A stretch of 64,000 nucleotides of DNA, taken from positions 62,001 through 126,000 of the forward strand of contig NZ_JABWRD020000004.1 in NCBI RefSeq assembly GCF_014268785.2, written 5' to 3'. Below the pieces are notes generated by a model. That model made no database searches, was not told the origin of the DNA, and saw nothing but the letters and a program-made list of their open reading frames with translations. Both the position numbers and the translations under genes were made by a program. Source of the stretch: Pseudomonas shirazensis. GTDB lineage: Bacteria; Pseudomonadota; Gammaproteobacteria; Pseudomonadales; Pseudomonadaceae. Each line of letters begins with the position of its first letter. Position 1 is the stretch's first letter. Of the stretch, positions 18,309 through 27,784 are shown one piece after another.

Positions 18309-20027
18309 ATGTCCCAGCACTGGCCCGCCAGCGAAATCGCCCGCAGGGTGCTCGATGGCTTCGATAACTACCGCGAGCACTTCCGGCAGATAACCCTGGG
18401 TGCGCGCGAGCGATTCGAGCGCGCTGACTGGCACGACAGCCAGCGGGCGGCAGCTGCGCGGATCAGCTTGTATGAGGAGAAGGTCGTCGAGGTCAACGGC
18501 TGGCTGCGCAAGGGATTTGCCGAGGCGCTATTGCTCGATGTCGCACAATGGCCGTTGGTCAAGAGCGCCTACATTGGGCTGATTGACCCGCGGCTGGACG
18601 ATGAGCTGGCCGAGACCTGGTACAACTCGCTGTTCTGCAGCCTGTTCAGCCATGACCTGATCAGCGACAGCTGCATGTTCATCCACACCACCCGGCCGGC
18701 CCTGCGCGACCATCAGCGCGCTGCGCAGACGCGCATTTATCAGGCCAACGGTAGCTTGAGCGGGTTGTTGCACCGGGTGTTTGCCGATTACCCGTTCAGT
18801 GTCGACTATGCGGACTTGCCCAGCGACGTCAGCCGCCTTGAACAGCAACTGCGCAGCAGCTTGCCCGACTGGGTGTGCAAGGACCCGAGCCTGGCACTGG
18901 AGCTGTTTGCGCCCGTGCTGTATCGCAACAAAGGTGCGTATCTGGTAGGCCGTTTGTATACCCGGGATGAGCAGTGGCCGCTGGTAATTCCACTGCTGCA
19001 CCGCGAAGGTCATGGCCTGGAGGCGGACGCCGTGATCACCGACGAAGCCGAGGTGTCGATCATTTTCTCTTTCACCCGCTCCTATTTCATGGTCGATGTG
19101 CCGGCGCCGGCGGAGTTCGTCAGCTTTCTCAAACGTATCCTGCCCGGCAAACATGTGGCCGAGCTGTATACCTCGATTGGCTTCTACAAGCATGGCAAGT
19201 CGGAGTTCTATCGGGCACTGATCAATCATCTGGCCAGCAGCGACGACCGCTTCGTCATGGCGCCGGGTGTGCGTGGCATGGTCATGAGCGTATTTACCCT
19301 GCCGGGCTTCACCACGGTGTTCAAGATCATCAAGGACCGTTTTGCACCATCAAAAACAGTCGACCGTGCTACGGTGATCGACAAATACCGCCTGGTAAAA
19401 AGCGTCGATCGGGTCGGGCGCATGGCCGACACCCAGGAGTTCGCTGACTTTCGCTTCCCGCGGGAAAAGTTCGAGGCCGCGTGCCTGGCCGAGTTGCTGG
19501 AAGTGGCCCCGTCCACCGTGGTGCTGGAGGGCGATACGGTGCTGATCCGCCACTGCTGGACCGAACGGCGGATGACGCCGCTGAATCTGTATCTGGAACA
19601 GGCCAGCGACGCCCAGGTGCTGGAGGCGCTGGAAGATTACGGCCTGGCGATCAAGCAGCTGGCGGCGGCCAATATCTTCCCCGGTGACATGCTGCTGAAG
19701 AACTTCGGCGTAACCCGCCATGGGCGGGTGGTGTTTTACGATTACGACGAAATCTGCTTTCTCGATGAGGTCAACTTTCGCCATATCCCGCCGCCGCGCT
19801 ATCCCGAGGACGAGATGTCAGGTGAGCCGTGGTATTCGATTGGCATCCATGATGTGTTCCCGGAAGAATTCCCACCGTTTCTGTTCGCCGATATCGGCCA
19901 GCGCCGCCTGTTCAGCAAGCTGCATGGGGAGTTATACGACGCCGATTACTGGAAAGGGCTGCAGGCGGCCATTGCCGGCGGCAAGGTCATCGATGTGTTC
20001 CCTTACCGACGTCAGCCGCGCGAATGA
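18309..20027 (+). CDS. aceK: Isocitrate dehydrogenase kinase/phosphatase
   Basis: A 572-residue bifunctional enzyme that phosphorylates and dephosphorylates isocitrate dehydrogenase and so controls flow into the glyoxylate shunt. The N-terminal regulatory domain covers about 1-310, and the kinase-like domain follows. The ATP loop is [17 protein letters not shown] near residue 317, the nucleotide lysine is Lys339 in FKIIKD, and the metal-binding acid is Asp478 in FYDYDE. These equal E. coli Lys336 and Asp475 with a constant offset of three. It stands alone here, away from aceA/aceB, as is usual in Pseudomonas. Confidence 0.95.
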   Translation: MSQHWPASEIARRVLDGFDNYREHFRQITLGARERFERADWHDSQRAAAARISLYEEKVVEVNGWLRKGFAEALLLDVAQWPLVKSAYIGLIDPRLDDELAETWYNSLFCSLFSHDLISDSCMFIHTTRPALRDHQRAAQTRIYQANGSLSGLLHRVFADYPFSVDYADLPSDVSRLEQQLRSSLPDWVCKDPSLALELFAPVLYRNKGAYLVGRLYTRDEQWPLVIPLLHREGHGLEADAVITDEAEVSIIFSFTRSYFMVDVPAPAEFVSFLKRILPGKHVAELYTSIGFYKHGKSEFYRALINHLASSDDRFVMAPGVRGMVMSVFTLPGFTTVFKIIKDRFAPSKTVDRATVIDKYRLVKSVDRVGRMADTQEFADFRFPREKFEAACLAELLEVAPSTVVLEGDTVLIRHCWTERRMTPLNLYLEQASDAQVLEALEDYGLAIKQLAAANIFPGDMLLKNFGVTRHGRVVFYDYDEICFLDEVNFRHIPPPRYPEDEMSGEPWYSIGIHDVFPEEFPPFLFADIGQRRLFSKLHGELYDADYWKGLQAAIAGGKVIDVFPYRRQPRE

Positions 20028-20030
20028 CCG

Positions 20031-20900
20031 TCAGCCCTTGAGGCATTTCAGTTCACTGAAGCTGGTGCGCACCTTGCTCAGGCGCTCTTGCAGAAACTGA
20101 CGCTGGGCGGGTGTGCTGTCCTTGATCAGGTCGACCAGCAGGCCGCGCGCCTGGAGTTCGGTGTTGTTGAACGCTTTGCGATAGTCCTGCGTCCACAGGC
20201 TTTCTTTGTGCTGCAGCAGCTGTGCGACGCGCGGTTCGAAGCTGGGCGTCACACGTTGCTGCATGGCCAGCAGCAACTGTTGCTGCCAGTGCGCGCGGTT
20301 GGCGATCCACTGACGGTTCTGGTCGCCCAAGGCTTGCGACCAGGTTTGCACGCGCAGGCGCTGGGCGGCGTTGAGTTCGCCGAGCCAGGGCTTGATGCGT
20401 TTCTCCATACGTTCGGCGCGTTTGCTGATCTGCTTGGCCAGAGGCGTGTCGACGTAGGTGCGCTGGCGCTCGCGGATGTCATCCGCGAATGCCTGGCGCA
20501 TCTCTTCGACCTGCTGATCATCCATGCCGCGCAGCAGTTCGACGGCGGACGGGGTGATTGCTTCGGTGACCCGGGCAATCGCCTCGCGGGCCTCTGCTGT
20601 GCGCTGCTGCAAGGCCTGATCGGTGACTTGATCCTCGGCGACCATCGCACGCATGCGGTCGAGCCAGTCGAGGTAGCCGGGCAGCTGTGTGGTGCAGTGC
20701 CAGGCCAGGTGCGCCTGGAGACGCTGGTCGAGCCAGTTTTTCTGCTCGCGGTTCATGTCCAGATAATCGCCCAGCGACCACGGCACCAGCGTGTCGAGGT
20801 TGCGATAGGCAAGGTCGATGCGGCTGCAGCCGAGCAGGGTGGCGGCGCAGAGCAGGACGACAAAGCTGAAGCGCAGGGCGTTGGTCAGGCAGACAGGCAT
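20031..20900 (-). CDS. DUF6279 family lipoprotein
   Basis: A 289-residue predicted lipoprotein. The start MPVCLTNALRF at 20900 has AAGGA seven bases before it, and the signal peptide ends in a lipobox LLGC at residues about 22-25. The mature part is almost entirely helical and charged, with repeats of RxxER-type helices (AEAREAIARVTEAI, RERQRTYVDTPLAKQISKRAERMEKRIKPW). This fits DUF6279. It is probably attached to an envelope membrane; its role is unknown. It is convergent with aceK, three bases away. Confidence 0.85.
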   Translation of the reverse strand: MPVCLTNALRFSFVVLLCAATLLGCSRIDLAYRNLDTLVPWSLGDYLDMNREQKNWLDQRLQAHLAWHCTTQLPGYLDWLDRMRAMVAEDQVTDQALQQRTAEAREAIARVTEAITPSAVELLRGMDDQQVEEMRQAFADDIRERQRTYVDTPLAKQISKRAERMEKRIKPWLGELNAAQRLRVQTWSQALGDQNRQWIANRAHWQQQLLLAMQQRVTPSFEPRVAQLLQHKESLWTQDYRKAFNNTELQARGLLVDLIKDSTPAQRQFLQERLSKVRTSFSELKCLKG

Positions 20901-21029
20901 GAGCGAATCCTTGCAAGAGCGTGCCAGCAATAGACGCAGCGGCGGGTTTGCAGTTCAGTCGAACCAGCGGTCGGGCGAGGCGGCGGGTTCAGGTGTAGAA
21001 TAGCCGCCTTGTCTTGAGGAACATCGGAA

Positions 21030-21866
21030 ATGGCTCTACTTGGGCGTTACAACAGTTTGCAAATCGTCAAGCACGTCGAATTCGGCCTGTACCTGGATGG
21101 CGGCGCCGACGGCGAAATCCTCCTGCCGCGGCGTTACATCCCCAAGGATACGCCCACCGAGCTCGATGACTGGCTCAACGTGTTCATCTACCTGGACAGC
21201 GAAGACCAGCTGATCGCCACCACCGAGAAGCCCAAGGTGCAGGTCGGCGAGTTCGCCAGCCTGAAGGTAAAAGATATCAATGGGGCTGGTATCTTCCTCG
21301 ACTGGGGCCTGAGCAAAGACTTGCTGATGCCCTACTCGGAAGAGAAACGCTCGCTGAAGATTGGCGATTACTGTGTTGTCCATGTCTACCTGGACAAACG
21401 CACCCGCCGTATCACCGCCACCGCGCGGCTGGACCGCTACCTCGACCTGACCCCGGCCGCGTACACCGCAGGCCAGCCAGTTGAGCTGCTGGTGGCCGAT
21501 GAAACCGATCTCGGCTTCAAGGCGATCATCAACAACCGCCATTGGGGATTGATTCACAAGAACGAGATATTCAAGTTCCTGCGTTCGGGCATGCACGAGA
21601 AGGGCTTCATCAAGGAAGTGCGCCAGGACGGCAAGATCGCCCTGAGCCTGCAGCCGGTTGGTCAGGCCCTGGCCGATGGCCTGCAAGAGCAGATCATGGC
21701 CAAGCTGGAAGCTGCTGGCGGTACTCTGGCAGTGTGTGACAAGAGTGATCCGCAGGTGATCAGCGGCCTGTTCAACGTCAGCAAGGGCAACTTCAAGAAA
21801 GCCATTGGCGCGTTGTTCAAGGCCGGCCGTATCGTCATCCTTGACGATCGCATCGAGCGGGTCTGA
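21030..21866 (+). CDS. cvfB: CvfB-type S1 RNA-binding protein
   Basis: A 278-residue protein of the CvfB/YitL family with S1-type OB folds in tandem and a C-terminal winged helix. Seen: GRYNSLQIVKHVEFGLYLDGG at the start, a second S1 unit with GIFLDWGLSKDLLMPYSE near residue 86, a third with AIINNRHWGLIHKNEIF near residue 166, and the winged helix from about residue 215 (ISGLFNVSKGNFKKAIGALFKAGRI). It should bind RNA in the cytoplasm and affect gene expression after transcription; targets are unknown. It abuts the next, convergent gene with no gap. Confidence 0.9.
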   Translation: MALLGRYNSLQIVKHVEFGLYLDGGADGEILLPRRYIPKDTPTELDDWLNVFIYLDSEDQLIATTEKPKVQVGEFASLKVKDINGAGIFLDWGLSKDLLMPYSEEKRSLKIGDYCVVHVYLDKRTRRITATARLDRYLDLTPAAYTAGQPVELLVADETDLGFKAIINNRHWGLIHKNEIFKFLRSGMHEKGFIKEVRQDGKIALSLQPVGQALADGLQEQIMAKLEAAGGTLAVCDKSDPQVISGLFNVSKGNFKKAIGALFKAGRIVILDDRIERV

Positions 21867-22247
21867 TCAGTCCTGGACGAAGGTGCGGAAGTCCAGCTGC
21901 TCGCCGCCCGGCCGGGTGTCGCGCAGCAGCGAATCGCGGTCAGCGCTGAGGGCCAGACTGATGGTCGAACGGCGCTTGCCGGCGTTGCGCACCTCCAGTT
22001 GCTCCTGGTGCGCACGCAGGTAGTTGATCGGCACTTTCAGGTGCTCCAGCTCGTCTGACTCCGGGCTGTGCAGCAGCAGGTTGACCCAGTCGGGCTGGCC
22101 TTTGACCAGCAGCCGCATCGGGATGTCGAACCACCACAGGTTGCGCTTGGGGTCGAGGATGGCGAACAGGCAGTTGTCGCTGGTCAGCACCGGCCGGGCC
22201 AGCGCTTGGTTGCGCCGGGCGATGGCGGCGGGTTTGTCGAGTTTCAT
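21867..22247 (-). CDS. Conserved-looking hypothetical protein
   Basis: A 126-residue soluble protein that I do not recognise. I start it at MKLDKPAAIARRNQALARP; the same frame is open almost 900 bases further upstream, but that part overlaps the CsbD and YihY genes and is a shadow. CAGGAAC lies just before ATG 22247. It has a beta-rich middle (DNCLFAILDPKRNLWWFDIPMRLLV), an acidic loop (HSPESDELEHLKVP) and a basic stretch (VRNAGKRRSTIS). There is no signal or membrane segment. Its stop codon directly follows that of cvfB on the other strand. Confidence 0.75.
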   Translation of the reverse strand: MKLDKPAAIARRNQALARPVLTSDNCLFAILDPKRNLWWFDIPMRLLVKGQPDWVNLLLHSPESDELEHLKVPINYLRAHQEQLEVRNAGKRRSTISLALSADRDSLLRDTRPGGEQLDFRTFVQD

Positions 22248-22502
22248 GCAGGTTCCTGCGGGTTGACGCTTGAGATGACCTGACATTGTGCGGGGTGGCG
22301 CGCGGGCGAGCAAGGCTTGCACACCCTGATGTCGCTTTACCCGGCTGCCTGCAAGGGGGCGGCTGTTTGCCGATGTTTCAGCGCCTGATGGTTTTGCGCG
22401 CAAGGCAATGATCGAGAAAAAATGAAACTCTTGGCAAAAGCCACCGGTCGATTCGTATGTCGACGCGGTTATCTCGCGTCTTTGCCTAAAAGGAACTTCC
22501 CC

Positions 22503-22682
22503 ATGAGTGGCACCAAAGACAAAGCGAAAGGCTTGGCCAACGAAGCGGTAGGTAACATCAAGCAAGGTGTCGGCAAGGTCACCGACAACGACAAGCTGCG
22601 TGCAGAAGGCAAGGCGCAGGAAGTCAAAGGCGAAGCACAGCAGAAAGTCGGCGATGTCAAAGACGCTGTTAAAAAGCCATAA
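22503..22682 (+). CDS. CsbD family stress protein
   Basis: A 59-residue, lysine-rich, probably poorly folded protein of the CsbD family: [21 protein letters not shown], then [31 protein letters not shown]. Such proteins are abundant under general stress in many bacteria and are often part of the RpoS or sigma-B response. AGGAAC lies upstream of ATG 22503. It is a single-gene unit closed by a strong terminator. The frame is open to 22422, but the family start is clear. Confidence 0.93.
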   Translation: MSGTKDKAKGLANEAVGNIKQGVGKVTDNDKLRAEGKAQEVKGEAQQKVGDVKDAVKKP

Positions 22683-22698
22683 GCGCTGATTACGTAGG

Positions 22699-22731
22699 AA
22701 AACGGCTGCCCAAGGGTGGCCGTTTTCTTTA
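22699..22731 (+). terminator. Rho-independent terminator after csbD-like gene
   Basis: GAAAACGGC at 22699-22707 pairs with GCCGTTTTC at 22720-22728, a 9-bp stem followed by TTT. The A-rich 5' side makes it useful in both directions. It ends the small stress-protein gene. Confidence 0.85.
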
Positions 22732-22847
22732 ATGAGGCATTGAGCAGCAACGCTCCTGGCGTGGTCTATTAGACTTGCATGCATACCATAAGGCCTGTCG
22801 CATCGTCGGCCGGCAGCCAAGATGATCGAGCGGCGAAAGGAGACGCT

Positions 22848-23804
22848 ATGATTTTTAACGCCCTGCAGGGCCTCCCCCTGCACCGTGTGCTGGTGCGCAC
22901 CGTCAGTGAGTTTCTCGATGACGAGATGTCCACCTACGCGTCGGCTCTGGCCTACCAGATGCTGTTTTCGCTGTTCCCGTTCCTGCTGTTCCTGATTGCC
23001 CTGATCGGTTTCCTGCACCTGCCTGACTTCTTCTCCTGGCTGCGCTTGCAGTCCGAGCTGGTGCTGCCGCCGCAGGCACTGGAACAGGTCAATCCGGTGA
23101 TCGACCAATTGCAGCAGTCCAAGGGTGGCCTGCTCTCGGTGGGTATCGTGATTGCCCTGTGGACTGCCTCGGCCGGTGTGCGCTTGATGATGAGTGCGAT
23201 GAACGCCGCTTACGACGTTCCGGAAGGGCGCCCGGTGTGGAAGCGCATCCCGCTTTCGATCTTCTACACCATCGGCATCGCTGGCATGCTCCTGGCAGCG
23301 GCGGCGTTGATGGTATTGGGCCCACAGGTAATGGAGTGGATTGCGGCGCAGGTGGGCATGCAGGAGTTCATCGTTACTCTGTGGACGATCGTGCGCTGGC
23401 CGGCAATCGTTGTGCTGATGATGGTCGCGGTGGCGTTGATCTACTACGTCATGCCGGACGTGAAACAGAAATTCAAGTTCATTACCCCAGGCTCGGTGCT
23501 GGCGGTGGTGGTGTGGATCATCGCCTCGCTGGGCTTTGGTTATTACGTCAAGACCTTCGCCGACTACAACGCCATGTACGGCAGCATCGGGGCAATTATC
23601 GTGCTGCTGCTGTACTTCTATATTTCAGCCGCCGTACTCTTGCTCGGCGCCGAGATGAACGCGGTGATCGAGCACATGTCCGCCGAGGGTAAAGACCCAG
23701 GCGAGAAGGACTTTGACGGCGACAAGCCGAAGGAGACTGTGTCTGTGCTGGGTCATGAGCGTCCGGTGGCGACCGAACCCCCGAGCCCAGAGCCGAACCG
23801 CTGA
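22848..23804 (+). CDS. YihY/BrkB family membrane protein
   Basis: A 318-residue inner-membrane protein of the YihY (formerly called RNase BN) family. The start is ATG 22848 with AAAGGAGA before it. The signature [35 protein letters not shown] covers residues about 20-55 in pieces. Further helices lie near 90-110, 130-155, 175-200, 215-240 and 245-270, and a hydrophilic tail rich in Pro and Glu follows. Its function is not settled. Its stop overlaps the start of the deformylase gene (TGATG), so translation of the two is likely coupled. Confidence 0.9.
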   Translation: MIFNALQGLPLHRVLVRTVSEFLDDEMSTYASALAYQMLFSLFPFLLFLIALIGFLHLPDFFSWLRLQSELVLPPQALEQVNPVIDQLQQSKGGLLSVGIVIALWTASAGVRLMMSAMNAAYDVPEGRPVWKRIPLSIFYTIGIAGMLLAAAALMVLGPQVMEWIAAQVGMQEFIVTLWTIVRWPAIVVLMMVAVALIYYVMPDVKQKFKFITPGSVLAVVVWIIASLGFGYYVKTFADYNAMYGSIGAIIVLLLYFYISAAVLLLGAEMNAVIEHMSAEGKDPGEKDFDGDKPKETVSVLGHERPVATEPPSPEPNR

Positions 23805-24340
23805 TGATCCGTGACATCCTGAAAATGGGCGATGAGCGCCTGCTGCGCATCGCCCCGCCTGTTCCCGAACACCTGCTTGGCAGCGCCGAACTACAGCAGT
23901 TGATCACCGATATGTTCGAGACCATGCACCACGTCGGTGGCGTTGGCCTGGCCGCGCCGCAGATCGGCGTCGACCTGCAACTGGTGATCTTCGGCTTCGA
24001 GCACAGCGAGCGCTACCCAGACGCCGAGGCAGTGCCGCAGACCATTCTGCTCAACCCGGTCATTACACCGCTGTCGAGTGAGACCGAGGAGGGCTGGGAG
24101 GGCTGTCTGTCGGTGCCGGGCTTGCGCGGTGTGGTGCCGCGGTTCACGCGCATCAGCTACAGCGGCATCGACCCTGAGGGCAACTTGATCGAGCGCGTCG
24201 CTGAAGGCTTCCATGCACGGGTCGTGCAGCATGAGTGTGATCATCTGATCGGTCGCCTGTATCCATCGCGGATCCAGGACTTCTCCCGGTTTGGCTACAC
24301 CGAGGTGTTGTTCCCTGGGCTGGACATCGGCGACGACTGA
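23804..24340 (+). CDS. def: Peptide deformylase
   Basis: A 178-residue metal-dependent enzyme that removes the formyl group from new proteins. All three motifs are present: [10 protein letters not shown] near residue 46, EGCLSVPG near residue 98, and QHECDHL near residue 145. The metal ligands are the Cys of motif 2 and the two His of motif 3. It is not beside fmt here, so it is likely a second deformylase of the Pseudomonas genome. Its last 46 bases overlap, tail to tail, the 3' end of the GNAT gene on the other strand. Confidence 0.94.
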   Translation: MIRDILKMGDERLLRIAPPVPEHLLGSAELQQLITDMFETMHHVGGVGLAAPQIGVDLQLVIFGFEHSERYPDAEAVPQTILLNPVITPLSSETEEGWEGCLSVPGLRGVVPRFTRISYSGIDPEGNLIERVAEGFHARVVQHECDHLIGRLYPSRIQDFSRFGYTEVLFPGLDIGDD

Positions 24341-24744
24341 TCACGACCAAGCGCGACCAGGTTTTTGCTGCGCTGATAGCGCGCCAGACGCATGCTCAGC
24401 GCCTCGGGCAGATCATGCGCGGGGCCAAAGCCCAATCGCTGATAGAACGGCAGTAGCTCCGGGTGGCAGAACAGCCACACGGGGCCCGCTGCAGTTGCCA
24501 GCGAGGCCTCAATCAACTGCCCAGCAATGCCACGCCCACGCCACTGTGGGTCGACCAGCAGCCCGGTCAGCCACTGGCCGTGGGCTACCGGGCTCAAGCT
24601 CATCCCCGCAACGATTGCGCCGGCACGCGCTACCCACAGCGCGCCGCCGGCTGCCGAGCGCATGCGCGAGCCTTGCTGGCGATAGAAGTGATCAAGCAGG
24701 CGTTGCTCCAGTCCGCAGAGGGACGCGTAGGTCAGGGCAGTCAT
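24295..24744 (-). CDS. GNAT family N-acetyltransferase
   Basis: A 149-residue acetyltransferase. The start MTALTYASL at 24744 is taken as the most family-like. The acetyl-CoA loop is [18 protein letters not shown] near residue 64, and the later beta-strand reads [21 protein letters not shown] near residue 87, ending in the typical FYxxxGF. The substrate is unknown. The last 15 codons (about [15 protein letters not shown]) lie within the deformylase gene and look like a run-on tail rather than a domain. Confidence 0.87.
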   Translation of the reverse strand: MTALTYASLCGLEQRLLDHFYRQQGSRMRSAAGGALWVARAGAIVAGMSLSPVAHGQWLTGLLVDPQWRGRGIAGQLIEASLATAAGPVWLFCHPELLPFYQRLGFGPAHDLPEALSMRLARYQRSKNLVALGRDQSSPMSSPGNNTSV

Positions 24745-24996
24745 CGTGTGTTCCAGTTCAGCGGTAGCGGGCGCCGGGGGTTGTCGCAGACTGTTGCACA
24801 TTGCGCAAGGCTGTATGTCCTACCGTGGGGTTCAAGTATTGCGTAACAGGCGTAAAATTGTCTCATCCCCCTCAGCAGTACGACAAAGCGGGACCGGTAG
24901 TTCGTGCCATCGGTGCACTCGATGACAACTTCTGCGCGCCAATGACGGCGGACTGAAGTCAATCGCTCAGCTTGATCGCCTCAAAGGCCAACTCTC

Positions 24997-25254
24997 ATGA
25001 AAGCTCTACTGATTCTTGCACTCGTCGGTGTGTCCTCGTTCGCCTTCGCAAAAGAGGCTCAACCGGTGTCCAGTCCACCTGTGGCGGTGCAATATGAATA
25101 CGGCACCAACCTCGACATCAAGCGCGTGATCAGCCTGTCGACCCTGCCCAATGTCTGCGATGTGGTGCCTGCCACCATGACTTACGAGGATCATCAGGGC
25201 CAGGTCCATACCCTGCAGTACCGGGCGATGGGTGAGGGTTGCAGCCAGGGCTGA
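24997..25254 (+). CDS. DUF2790 exported protein
   Basis: An 85-residue exported protein with a clear signal (MKALLILALVGVSSFAFAKEA, cleavage after AFA) and a DUF2790 mature part: YEYGTNLDIKRVISLS, then a disulfide-capable pair of cysteines in NVCDVVPA and EGCSQG, with MTYEDHQGQVHTLQYRAMG between. DUF2790 proteins are small periplasmic proteins frequent in Pseudomonas, often in many paralogues and sometimes near metal-response genes; their function is not known. The 250 bases upstream hold no other gene that I can support. Confidence 0.88.
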   Translation: MKALLILALVGVSSFAFAKEAQPVSSPPVAVQYEYGTNLDIKRVISLSTLPNVCDVVPATMTYEDHQGQVHTLQYRAMGEGCSQG

Positions 25255-26601
25255 TCAGGCCTCGGCCAGGGCCTGACGGACGGCCTCCAGGCCTTGTTTG
25301 AGCTGTGCTCGGCTGGTGGCTGCCGACAGGCTGATCCGCACGGCCTTGACCTCATCCACACCAATCGCGAAAACGTTGCCGGGAACGACCTCGACCCCGC
25401 GCCTGCGGCAATCAGCGGCCAGCGCCTCGGCGCCGGCCGGTGCCGCTAACCATACGTGCGGTGAGGCCTGCCGGTCGTCGAGCAACGCCGCGCCCAATAC
25501 ACTGCGGGCCAGTCGCCAGCGCTCGGCAGTCTCCTGGCGGTTCCAGGCCAGGCGGCGGACGGCAGTACCGTCGGCGATCCACTGGCAGGCGATATGCAGA
25601 TCCAGCGGCGAGACCGACCAGTGACTCGCCTGGCTGTGCGGCTCGATCTGCGCGAGCAGGGACGGCTGGGCCACGATCCAACCCACGCGCAAGCCGGCGG
25701 CAACCGTTTTCGACAGGCTGGTTACCAGAATCCCGCGACCCTCAAGCAGGGGGTACAGCGGCGGCTGCTCGCTCAGTGCGCCGTACACATCATCTTCGAT
25801 CACCAACAGCTGATGACGTTTGACCACCTCGGCGATGGCCTGGCGGCGCGCCGCGTCCATGCAGGTTGAGGTCGGGTTGTGCAGGGTCGGGGTGATCACT
25901 AGCACGCGGGCGCCGCTGGCACGCGTGACGCGGTCCAGCTCATCCGGACGCAGGCCGTGCTCATCCAGCGCCACGCCGTGCACTGGCAAACGCAATTGCC
26001 GGCACGCCGCTTTGATCCCAGGCGCCGTCAGCGCCTCGACCATCACCGCTTCACCGTCCTCGCACACTGACTGCAACACGCAGTTCAGCGCGTATTGCGC
26101 GCCGGCACACAGCAGCAGCTCGTCGGTCGCGAGAGTCAAGCCGCGTTCGGCCAGCCAGCGTGCCCCGTGTACGCGCCCCGCCAGCAATTGCTCAGGCCCC
26201 AGGTAATGCTCGAGCAAGCCAGACTGCTCGAGTTCGAGCAGCCTGTGCAGGCTGGCCTGCAGATCTCGGTTGTCGGGATCGACCACTGGCACGTTGGTCG
26301 ACAGGTCGATCACCGCTTGTTCTGCATCGTGGCGCTTGAGGCGGAACAGGGTGGCTTCCTTGCTGCCCGCCAGCACATAGGTACCACGGCCCACCGCGCC
26401 AGCGACCAGATGACGGGCAGCGGCTTCGCGGTAGGCTTGCTGGGTGGTGCTTGGGTTGAGCCCGAGCGCCCACGCCAGGCGCCGCTGCGGCGGCAGGCGC
26501 TGGCCAACCTTGAGCTCACCGCGCTCGATGGCGTCGGCGATGGTATCGACCAGCGCCAGATAACGCGGCTGATCGCTGGCAGTCAGCGTCGGGATCCACA
26601 T
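25255..26601 (-). CDS. MocR/GntR-type PLP-dependent regulator
   Basis: A 448-residue MocR regulator: an N-terminal GntR winged helix (residues about 8-75, with LPPQRRLAWALGLNPSTTQQAYREA) fused to a type I aminotransferase fold. The PLP lysine is Lys298 in TSLSKTVAAGLRVG, and the Asn/Asp region of the cofactor site is TPTLHNPTS. It is probably a transcription factor that senses PLP or an amine, not an enzyme. The start MWIPTL at 26601 has GGGTGG before it. It is divergent from a threonine dehydratase gene, which is its likely target, and it abuts the DUF2790 gene tail to tail. Confidence 0.9.
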   Translation of the reverse strand: MWIPTLTASDQPRYLALVDTIADAIERGELKVGQRLPPQRRLAWALGLNPSTTQQAYREAAARHLVAGAVGRGTYVLAGSKEATLFRLKRHDAEQAVIDLSTNVPVVDPDNRDLQASLHRLLELEQSGLLEHYLGPEQLLAGRVHGARWLAERGLTLATDELLLCAGAQYALNCVLQSVCEDGEAVMVEALTAPGIKAACRQLRLPVHGVALDEHGLRPDELDRVTRASGARVLVITPTLHNPTSTCMDAARRQAIAEVVKRHQLLVIEDDVYGALSEQPPLYPLLEGRGILVTSLSKTVAAGLRVGWIVAQPSLLAQIEPHSQASHWSVSPLDLHIACQWIADGTAVRRLAWNRQETAERWRLARSVLGAALLDDRQASPHVWLAAPAGAEALAADCRRRGVEVVPGNVFAIGVDEVKAVRISLSAATSRAQLKQGLEAVRQALAEA

Positions 26602-26610
26602 GAAATTGCC

Positions 26611-26640
26611 ACCCATGCAATATATCGATTTACCCATACA
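26611..26640. promoter_or_regulatory. Candidate MocR operator (direct repeat)
   Basis: ACCCATGCA at 26611-26619 and ACCCATACA at 26632-26640 are direct repeats whose starts are 21 bases, two helical turns, apart. They lie between the MocR gene and the dehydratase gene. The second copy overlaps a plausible promoter for the dehydratase (TTTACC at 26629, TAGGAT at 26653, spacer 18). Known MocR operators are direct repeats, so this is a good candidate, but unproved. Confidence 0.55.
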
Positions 26641-26690
26641 ATGCCCCGCGCCTAGGATCAAGACAACTCACACGATGAAGGAAGATCGTC

Positions 26691-27644
26691 ATGTTCGACC
26701 TGGCCGCACTGCGCGAAGCTGCTGATTTCGTCCACCAACACCTGCCCGCAACGCCGCAGCATGTCTGGCCGCTGCTGGCCGAGCGGGCCGGCTGCGAAGT
26801 GTGGGTCAAACACGAAAATCACGCCCCGACCGGCGCGTTCAAGGTGCGCGGTGGCCTGGTCTACGTGCGTTCGTTACTGGCGCACGGGCAGCCGCCGAAA
26901 GGGCTGGTCACGGCCACCCGCGGCAACCACGGCCAGAGCATGGCGTTGGCAGCGCGCCAGGCGGGTATCCCGCTGGTGATCGTCGTTCCGCAAGGCAACT
27001 CGCGGGAGAAAAACGCGGCCATGCGGGCCTTGGGCGCCGAGCTGATCGAGCATGGTGCCGACTTCGATCTGGCCCGCGAGGAAGCCGCGCGGTTGGCCAA
27101 CGAGCTGGGCTACCAGATGGTGCCGTCGTTTCACCCGGAGCTGGTGCGCGGCGTGGCGACCTATGCCCTGGAGCTGTTCGATGCGGTCGCCACGCTGGAC
27201 TGCGTGTACGTGCCGATCGGCATGGGCTCGGGTATCTGCGGGTTGATTCAGGCGCGCAACCTCCTTGGGCTCAAGACCGAAATCGTCGGCGTGGTCTCGA
27301 CTGCCGCCGACGCCTACGCGCAGAGCTTCGAACAGGGCCGCATCGTCACCACCGCCACGGCCAACACCTTTGCCGATGGCATGGCCTGTCGGATGCCGCA
27401 CCCGGATGCCTTTGCCCTGATCCATCAGCATGCCGCGCGGATCGTGCGGGTGACCGATGACGAGATCGCCGAGGCCATGCGCATTTACCACGAAACCACT
27501 CACAACACTTCTGAAGGTGCAGGCGCTGCAGGTTTGGCTGCGCTGCTGCAAGAACGTGAGCGCCAGCAGGGCAAGCGCGTGGCGGTGGTGCTCAGTGGCG
27601 CGAATATCGATCGTCAGCGTTATGGGCAGGTCTTGAGCGGCTGA
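26691..27644 (+). CDS. PLP-dependent threonine/serine dehydratase-like enzyme
   Basis: A 317-residue fold-type II PLP enzyme related to threonine dehydratase and serine racemase. The PLP lysine is Lys51 in APTGAFKVRGG, the substrate loop is TATRGNHGQSMALAA near residue 78, and the phosphate cup is PIGMGSGICG near residue 175. It lacks the C-terminal ACT regulatory domain of biosynthetic IlvA, so it is likely catabolic or acts on a related hydroxy-amino acid. The SGAN near the C-terminus fits the family. GGAAG precedes the start. The divergent MocR gene is probably its regulator, and a LysE exporter follows. Confidence 0.9.
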   Translation: MFDLAALREAADFVHQHLPATPQHVWPLLAERAGCEVWVKHENHAPTGAFKVRGGLVYVRSLLAHGQPPKGLVTATRGNHGQSMALAARQAGIPLVIVVPQGNSREKNAAMRALGAELIEHGADFDLAREEAARLANELGYQMVPSFHPELVRGVATYALELFDAVATLDCVYVPIGMGSGICGLIQARNLLGLKTEIVGVVSTAADAYAQSFEQGRIVTTATANTFADGMACRMPHPDAFALIHQHAARIVRVTDDEIAEAMRIYHETTHNTSEGAGAAGLAALLQERERQQGKRVAVVLSGANIDRQRYGQVLSG

Positions 27645-27784
27645 ATACCCAGACAGCGCTGGCGTACGTTGAGACGGGTAAGTGAAGATCGGTGCAGCCG
27701 GGGAGCAGGCAATTTCTTCCAATACCGGCGCCGTTGGCCTGTGGCTTAATCAGCGCCACCTGATCTGTCGCGTAGCCATTACCC

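Noticed and set aside
21867-23108. A 413-codon minus-strand frame crossing the csbD-like and yihY genes
   Set aside because: Only the last 126 codons (from 22247) are likely real. The upstream extension is antisense to two clear genes and a terminator.
24741-24962. A 73-codon minus-strand frame between the GNAT and DUF2790 genes
   Set aside because: No ribosome site, no recognisable domain, and the cysteine-rich product looks random. I see only a promoter region there.
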